The position numbers and the translations under genes were made by a program. Shown here piece after piece: positions 58,808 to 64,000 of a stretch of DNA of 64,000 nt (its first letter is position 1; each line of letters begins with the position of its first letter). The notes beneath the pieces are model-generated. The model ran no database searches and had not been told where the DNA came from. It worked only from the letters and a program-made list of their open reading frames with translations. The DNA comes from an uncultured Rubrobacteraceae bacterium (lineage in GTDB: Bacteria; Actinomycetota; Rubrobacteria; Rubrobacterales; Rubrobacteraceae). Where the stretch lies: the NCBI GenBank assembly GCA_902806095.1, contig CADCVF010000030.1:1-64000 (forward strand). Direction: 5' to 3'.

Positions 58808-59000
58808 CGCCTCCACTTATCAGCACGCCGCCTGCGGCGGCTTGTCAGCACTTCAGCAAGTCAGCAAGAACCTGCAAGCGAGGCTCCAACACGCAGCCCC
58901 AGCCTCCGTGGCAATCGATGCGGAGCCTTTATCCACCGCCGAGCAAAGCTGACTAGCTGACAAGCGCCCGACAGGGCGCGTGCTGAAGTGCTGAAATGCT
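58783..59000. repeat. Modular repeat, copy E (two opposed arms), overlapping the lexA 3' end
   Basis: CAGCAATTCAGCACGCTCC...TCAGCACGCCGCCTGCGGCGGCTTGTCAGCACTTCAGCAAGTCAGCAAG...AGCTGACTAGCTGACAAGCGCCCGACAGGGCGCGTGCTGAAGTGCTGAAATGCT. Confidence 0.85.
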
Positions 59001-60203
59001 GTGACGGGTAAAGTAAGAGGTGTGAACGGGCCTGCACAAACGACCGGAGACCCGGAACGGGAAACCTTGCTGACCCGGCCGGTGATTTATCTTACCCTCG
59101 TCGCTTTCGCCGCCCTCTTCGGTTTCCAGTTGCTGCTCTCTGTCGTGCCGCTCTACGCCGACGAGGCCGGCGGTGGCAGCTCTGGTGCCGGTCTTGCGAC
59201 CGCGGCCTTCATGCTCTCGACGGTGCTTACACAGATCCAGATGCCCAGCATCCTGGCCCGTTACGGCTACCGGCGGGTGCTCGCGGCCGGACTCCTTTTC
59301 CTCGGGATTCCGGCGCTGTTCTATGCGTACGCCCAGACGTTGGTGCCTATACTGGCCGTCACCCTGGTTCGTGGCGTGGGGTTTGGGATCGTGACCGTGA
59401 TGTTCGCGGCCCTGATCGTCGAACTCGCCCCTCCCCATCGCAGAGGAGAAGCCCTCGGCCTCCTCGGCGTCGCTATCACGTTGCCGACCATCTTCTGCAA
59501 CGCGCTGGGGCTCTGGCTGGCGGGAGGATTCGGCTTCGGAGTCGTCTTCTTGCTCGGGGGCTTAGCCCCATTGCTCGGGCTAGGCATGATCCCCTACATC
59601 CGTTCCGCCCCACCGGCGACGAAAGAAGGGGAAGAGAGCGGGGCCGGTTTCTTCACGGGGCTAGGACGAGCCCCCCTACGGCGCATCTTCCTCCTCTTTG
59701 CGATAACTACGATGGCCGCCGGGGTGGTCTTGACCTTCCTGCCTCTGGCGGTGCCCGGCTCGGGGGTTTTCTCCGCCGCGAGCGCGCTCCTCGTCGTCGG
59801 TATAACCACGACCGCAAGCCGCTGGTGGGCAGGAAGGTTCGGCGACCGCAAGGACCCTCGTCTCCTGCTCGCCCCCGGTCTCATCGCCTGCGCGATAGGG
59901 ATGGTCTGCCTTCCGCTAGGGGGTGTGATCCTGCTGTTCGGAGCCTTGCTCTTCGGGGGCGGGTTCGGGCTGCTCCAGAATGCCACCCTCATCCTGATGA
60001 TGGGGCGTGTCTCGAAATCCGAGTACGGGCTCGGCAGCACGCTCTGGAACGCTGCTTTCGATACGGGGACCGGCATAGGAGCCTTCTCGTTCGGGTTCGT
60101 GATCTCAGCCGTCGGGTTCTCCTGGTCCTTCTTCATCTGCTCCGCCCTGCTGGCGTCAGCCCTAATACTCGTGCTCCTCGAGCACTCCTCTACACAGGAC
60201 TGA
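59001..60203 (+). CDS. MFS transporter
   Basis: 12-TM-like; ARYGYRRVLAAGLLFLGIPALFYAYAQ, VELAPPHRRGEALGLLG; start uncertain. Confidence 0.88.
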   Translation: MTGKVRGVNGPAQTTGDPERETLLTRPVIYLTLVAFAALFGFQLLLSVVPLYADEAGGGSSGAGLATAAFMLSTVLTQIQMPSILARYGYRRVLAAGLLFLGIPALFYAYAQTLVPILAVTLVRGVGFGIVTVMFAALIVELAPPHRRGEALGLLGVAITLPTIFCNALGLWLAGGFGFGVVFLLGGLAPLLGLGMIPYIRSAPPATKEGEESGAGFFTGLGRAPLRRIFLLFAITTMAAGVVLTFLPLAVPGSGVFSAASALLVVGITTTASRWWAGRFGDRKDPRLLLAPGLIACAIGMVCLPLGGVILLFGALLFGGGFGLLQNATLILMMGRVSKSEYGLGSTLWNAAFDTGTGIGAFSFGFVISAVGFSWSFFICSALLASALILVLLEHSSTQD

Positions 60204-60205
60204 CA

Positions 60206-60252
60206 GCGAAATGCTGAAATGCTTGCAAAGGGGTGCGAACCTCTTTGCAAGT
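60206..60252. repeat. Modular repeat remnant (copy F) fused to a hairpin GCTTGCAAAG...CTTTGCAAGT
   Basis: AATGCTGAAATGCT followed by an inverted repeat with inner GGT-GCGA-ACC. Confidence 0.55.
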
Positions 60253-60256
60253 TGCT

Positions 60257-61057
60257 CTAAGAAAGCACGTCGCGGCGGGTAAAGATGGCCCATGCGGCGG
60301 TTAGGAAGCAGGTTCCCCACAGGAGGCTGACCCAGATTGAGCGTGCTATCGGTTCCCAGGCTATGGGGTCGCGGGCGAGGTTTAGCCAGGCCTCGAACTG
60401 GTTCGTGAGCAGGTAGGGGTCCAGGGGGCCGGCGAGGCCGAGGCCTGAGGCGAGACGGAGGAGCAGGACGAGGACCACGGCGCCAACGCCCGAGCCCACC
60501 GAGTTGTGGGTGGTGACGGATAGGAAGACCGCGAACGCGGCGAGCGCCATAAGGGGCACGGAGACGAGGCCGGCGCCGGCCCACACGAGCGCGATGCCGC
60601 GTCCGACGCTTATCGGCGTCCCGCCGGGCCCGGCGAGCGGGGCGAAGCCGCTAGCCAGGTAGCCCGCGGCGAGGCCGACGCCGGCGAGGACCGCAGAGGC
60701 GGCGAGGCAGTAGACGCCGACCGCAGCCGCCTTGGAGAGGAACAGTTCAGTCCGGCCCACGGAGCGGCTGAGGACCGTCTTCAGGGTGCCAGCCGAGATT
60801 TCACCGGCCACAGCGTCCCCGGCGACGAACGCCACGACGAGCGGCAACAGGACGAAGGTGGCGAAGGCGAGCGTGACGAGCGGGACAACGAGCCCGTTCT
60901 CCAGTAGTTGCGTGGCGAAGGGAGCCTCGCCCTCAGGCGGGCCCTCGCCCGTGATCTCCAGCGCCGCCACGAACAGAACGGGTACGAGCGCCGCCGCCCC
61001 CAGCCCGAATAGCGTCCGCCGCTGGCGCACGAGCTTGTAGAGCTCCCAGCGGATCAC
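60257..61057 (-). CDS. ABC transporter permease (ABC-2 type)
   Basis: MIRWELYKLVRQRRTLFGLGAAALVPVLF; VAGDAVAGEISAGTLKTVLSRSVGRTELFLSKA. Confidence 0.9.
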   Translation of the reverse strand: MIRWELYKLVRQRRTLFGLGAAALVPVLFVAALEITGEGPPEGEAPFATQLLENGLVVPLVTLAFATFVLLPLVVAFVAGDAVAGEISAGTLKTVLSRSVGRTELFLSKAAAVGVYCLAASAVLAGVGLAAGYLASGFAPLAGPGGTPISVGRGIALVWAGAGLVSVPLMALAAFAVFLSVTTHNSVGSGVGAVVLVLLLRLASGLGLAGPLDPYLLTNQFEAWLNLARDPIAWEPIARSIWVSLLWGTCFLTAAWAIFTRRDVLS

Positions 61058-61103
61058 GCGGAATCCCGGTGGAGGGTTCGCTGTTCGTGAGGGGCGTGAC
61101 GTG

Positions 61104-62048
61104 TCAAGAACGCTCCTCCGTTAGCTCCAGGAAGAGATCTTCGAGGCTCGGCCGCGCAGGGACTAGCGCCAGGACTGCCACGCCCCCGGCCACCAGGTCC
61201 CGCACGACCGGTCCAGGGCCCTCAGGGCCGACTGCGAACCTTATCTCCTCATCCCCGAGTCCGTCTGGTGGCTCGGCGACCGATGCGCCGGTGACGTTGG
61301 TGGTGCTTTCGAGGATTCGCAGCGCGCTTTTCGCGTCGTCCACCACGAGCCGGTATCCCGGGCGTCCGTTGTCTCCTCCTACGACCTCGGCGATGGTGCC
61401 TTCGGCAAGGAGGCGGCCGTGGCCGATCACGGCCACCCTGTTGCACAGTTGCTCGACCTCGGCGAGGAGGTGGCTGGAGAGGAAGATCGTCAGGCCGTCC
61501 TCGTTGAGGCGGCGGATGAGATCACGCACGTCGCGCATCCCGCCAGGGTCCAGCCCGTTCGTCGGCTCGTCCAGGATCAAGACCTCCGGCTCCCTGAGTA
61601 GCGCGGAGGCTATCGCCAGCCGCTGCTTCATCCCCGTCGAATAGGTCTTGACCTTGTCCCGCTCACGCCCGAGTAGCCCGACCGTCTCGAGGACCCTGGT
61701 CATGGGTGCTTCCCCCTTGCGCCGGTCGGCGGCGGCGAGGACCTTGAGGTTGTCGCGCGCCGAGAGGTAGTCGTAGAAGCCGGGCATGTCCACAAAGCCG
61801 GCGACGCCCTCGCGGCCCCCTGGTCTGCCGGCCTGATGCCCGAGGAGGCGTATCTCGCCCTCGGTCGGTTCGACGAGGCCGAAGATTGCCCGGATCGTGG
61901 TGCTCTTGCCGCTCCCGTTGGGACCGAGGAACCCGTACACGTCCCCCCGGCGCACCTCGAAGCTTAGGGAATCCACAGCGACGAAGTCCCCGAACTTCTT
62001 GGTGAAGCCCCGGACCTCGAGTACCGAAGCTTCCCGGCGGACTCCCAC
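61104..62048 (-). CDS. ABC transporter ATP-binding protein
   Basis: VYGFLGPNGSGKSTTIRAIFGLVEPTEG; YSTGMKQRLAIASALLREPEVLILDEPTNGLDP. Confidence 0.95.
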   Translation of the reverse strand: MGVRREASVLEVRGFTKKFGDFVAVDSLSFEVRRGDVYGFLGPNGSGKSTTIRAIFGLVEPTEGEIRLLGHQAGRPGGREGVAGFVDMPGFYDYLSARDNLKVLAAADRRKGEAPMTRVLETVGLLGRERDKVKTYSTGMKQRLAIASALLREPEVLILDEPTNGLDPGGMRDVRDLIRRLNEDGLTIFLSSHLLAEVEQLCNRVAVIGHGRLLAEGTIAEVVGGDNGRPGYRLVVDDAKSALRILESTTNVTGASVAEPPDGLGDEEIRFAVGPEGPGPVVRDLVAGGVAVLALVPARPSLEDLFLELTEERS

Positions 62049-62051
62049 CGT

Positions 62052-63275
62052 CTAACGGGCCAGCAGCCCGCGCGCCGCCTCCCTGAGTTCGGCTGCCTGC
62101 ACGCTCCCCGCGAGTGTGTACGACACGCCGCCCTCGCTCCAGGAGAGGACCGTGCCCACGGGCGTGGAGAGCTCGTGTGCCCTGACCCCGTCCCCGAGAT
62201 CCACGACCGGAACCTGCAACTCGCCTCCCCGGTCCCCGGCGCTCTGGAAAGGTCCAGCCCCTACCTCACCACCGGTCTTCTCGGCGAGGACCACGGCCCC
62301 CCAGCCCGACCCGTAAGTGAGGATCGCGCCATCTCCAGCGACCATTATCTCCTCCAGCTCCCGGCCCCCGGGCGCCTCGGGCAGCTCTTCGACGGTGAAC
62401 CCAGCGAGCTCGCTGGCCTCCTCCACCGAAGCGGCCTTCCGAGGCTCGTCGCCTCCGCTGTATCCATCCGCCCGGTGGTCTCGGGGTTGCAGCCGCTCGA
62501 CCGTGGCGCCCGGCGGCGTCTCGAACTCGAAGCGCGCCTCCGGGACGGGGCCGACCTGGAAGTCTTTGGCCTCGTAGCGGACCACAGGCTCGGGCCTCCC
62601 TTCGGCGTAGAGCTCATAGAGGAGCGGCACGAAGGTCTCCGCGTCGACGAGCGCCTCGGCGCGCTCGACGAGAGTCGTGCTCTCGTCCCTGGGCTCCAGG
62701 GTCAGCGGGTAAGCCCAGCGCCCGGCTACCTCGATCGGCGTCCCGGTCGTAAGATTACTGGACGGCGCTATCTCAGCGAGAAGTTCGTCTATCTCCTCTG
62801 GCGATGCCCCTGGCAGCCCGTCCGCCTCGTCCGCGCCGGACAGCGCGGCCTCAGGCTTCTCGCCGGTCTTGAGAGTGTTGGATGCGCCGTCGTAGATGCT
62901 TACCCGCGCGCCGTTCCGGACGAGGACCCTATCCCCGTTCCCGCCCTGAAGCTCGGCGCGCAGTCTGTCGGGGCCGCCGCGCCACACGCGGGCGGTACGC
63001 GGGCCCGCGTCTCCGGTGTCGCCTTCGGAGGCGCCGAGGAGGCCTTCGGGGACGAGCGTCTGCTCGGCGGTCAAGGTCGCGCGGAAGTCGGGTGCGTTCT
63101 CGGGGGCGGCGGTTACGCGCAAGAGAAGCTCTTTCTCGGTGAGCCTCTCGGGCGGTTCGCCCTGGGCGCCTGCCCCAACGGTGAGTGCGCCGACGCCTAG
63201 CGCCGCTACGAGGATGAGGCCCAAGGCCACGGTCAAGACTCGCATCGGGATCCGTCCGGTCCTCGCTCCATCCAT
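62052..63275 (-). CDS. LolA/RseB-like exported protein (putative outer-membrane-lipoprotein-carrier fold)
   Basis: N-terminal signal/TM; NAPDFRATLTAEQTLVPE...ARVWRGGPDRLRAEL...VSIYDGASNTL...AEARFEFETPPGATV. Confidence 0.7.
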   Translation of the reverse strand: MDGARTGRIPMRVLTVALGLILVAALGVGALTVGAGAQGEPPERLTEKELLLRVTAAPENAPDFRATLTAEQTLVPEGLLGASEGDTGDAGPRTARVWRGGPDRLRAELQGGNGDRVLVRNGARVSIYDGASNTLKTGEKPEAALSGADEADGLPGASPEEIDELLAEIAPSSNLTTGTPIEVAGRWAYPLTLEPRDESTTLVERAEALVDAETFVPLLYELYAEGRPEPVVRYEAKDFQVGPVPEARFEFETPPGATVERLQPRDHRADGYSGGDEPRKAASVEEASELAGFTVEELPEAPGGRELEEIMVAGDGAILTYGSGWGAVVLAEKTGGEVGAGPFQSAGDRGGELQVPVVDLGDGVRAHELSTPVGTVLSWSEGGVSYTLAGSVQAAELREAARGLLAR

Positions 63276-63367
63276 GACAACGTCTCCTCGCGCCGACCCT
63301 GTTACAGCCTTTCGGACCTTTCTAGTCTACCCTACGAACGGGGAACAGGAATGCGTTCGCGCACACT

Positions 63368-64000
63368 CTAGTCGGGCCAGCGACGCACGAGGCGCCTGAC
63401 CGCGACGACGTTGTCGGTGACGGTGGCAGACTCCCCGTTCGGGCCGGTGCCCAGACGTTCGGGCGTGCCCAGTCGTTCGGTGCGCCACTGCCAGGGACTC
63501 AGGTCGAGCGCGGCCAGGACTTCCTCCGGAGTGGGGAAGCGGGTATGCGGTTTGTGGTTCCACGACCAGGGTGCGGCCGAGGCGTGGCCGACGATCAGCA
63601 GGAGGCCGCTGGACGCTACGGCGCGCGCCGCCATCCGCAAGACGCGGTCGCGGGGGAACTCCACCGGCGAGTGCAGGTACTGGGCCGAGACCAGGTCGAA
63701 GGCGCCTTCGGGGAATGTGCGGGCCAGGTCGTGCTGCTGAAAATCGATGCGGACGCCGGCCTCGGCTGCGAGGGTCGCCGCCCGGTCGAGGGCGGTGGCG
63801 GAAACGTCGACGGCGGTCACGCGCCAGCCCTGCTGGGCGAGCCAGACGGCATCGCCCCCTTCGCCGCAACCGAGGTCCAGCGCCGTGCGCGGCCGCAGCG
63901 ACCCTGCGACGTCGACCAGGACGGGGTTCGCCCTCCCGCTCCATACCCTTCCTTGTCCTCGGTAGTGCCCCTCCCAGAACTGCTCGGTCTCGCCGTGAAG
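63368..64000 (-). CDS. Class I SAM-dependent methyltransferase, 5' end cut by window edge
   Basis: [66 protein letters not shown]. Confidence 0.9.
   Translation of the reverse strand, partial: LHGETEQFWEGHYRGQGRVWSGRANPVLVDVAGSLRPRTALDLGCGEGGDAVWLAQQGWRVTAVDVSATALDRAATLAAEAGVRIDFQQHDLARTFPEGAFDLVSAQYLHSPVEFPRDRVLRMAARAVASSGLLLIVGHASAAPWSWNHKPHTRFPTPEEVLAALDLSPWQWRTERLGTPERLGTGPNGESATVTDNVVAVRRLVRRWPD

Noticed and set aside
6451-59000. CRISPR array interpretation of the TCAGC repeats
   Set aside because: Units are 8 nt, no uniform 24-40 nt repeats with unique spacers, opposed orientation, dispersed copies and no cas genes.
1-64000. Transposase, integrase, prophage, tRNA or rRNA genes
   Set aside because: None seen on either strand from the ORF track or by eye.

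Overview
High-GC bacterial chromosome segment, probably actinobacterial and possibly Rubrobacter-like (inferred from gene content and codon style, not verified). Left to right it carries: (1) a TetR-linked amine/polyamine module (FAD oxidoreductase, TetR, PotD/B/C/A-type ABC transporter); (2) an AI-2E-family transporter; (3) a FadR/GntR-linked sugar-acid cluster (ribose-type ABC transporter, SDR, enolase-superfamily dehydratase, U32-like protein, regulator); (4) a TMEM175-like channel and a Zn-dependent dehydrogenase; (5) a large L-rhamnose/rhamnoside locus (GH106-like, DeoR, MFS, GH78, RhaB, ABC transporter, RhaI, aldolase-dehydrogenase fusion, AraA-like isomerase, RhaM); (6) a DEAD-box helicase with an attenuator-like leader; (7) two paralogous Phd/VapC modules, one with a truncated toxin; (8) glyoxalase/F420 genes, a GH38-like enzyme, a frameshifted SMP-30 gene, an HNH nuclease and a gamma-glutamyltranspeptidase; (9) a lexA / DUF6504-dnaE2 SOS locus; (10) an ABC exporter with a LolA/RseB-like protein. 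The most interesting unexplained signal is a dispersed intergenic repeat family built from 8-nt TCAGCNNN / NNNGCTGA units. Its units flank mini-hairpins whose stem sequences vary while pairing is kept. Three sets of candidate operators also link genes into regulons. All family calls come from reading translations by eye; no database search was run.
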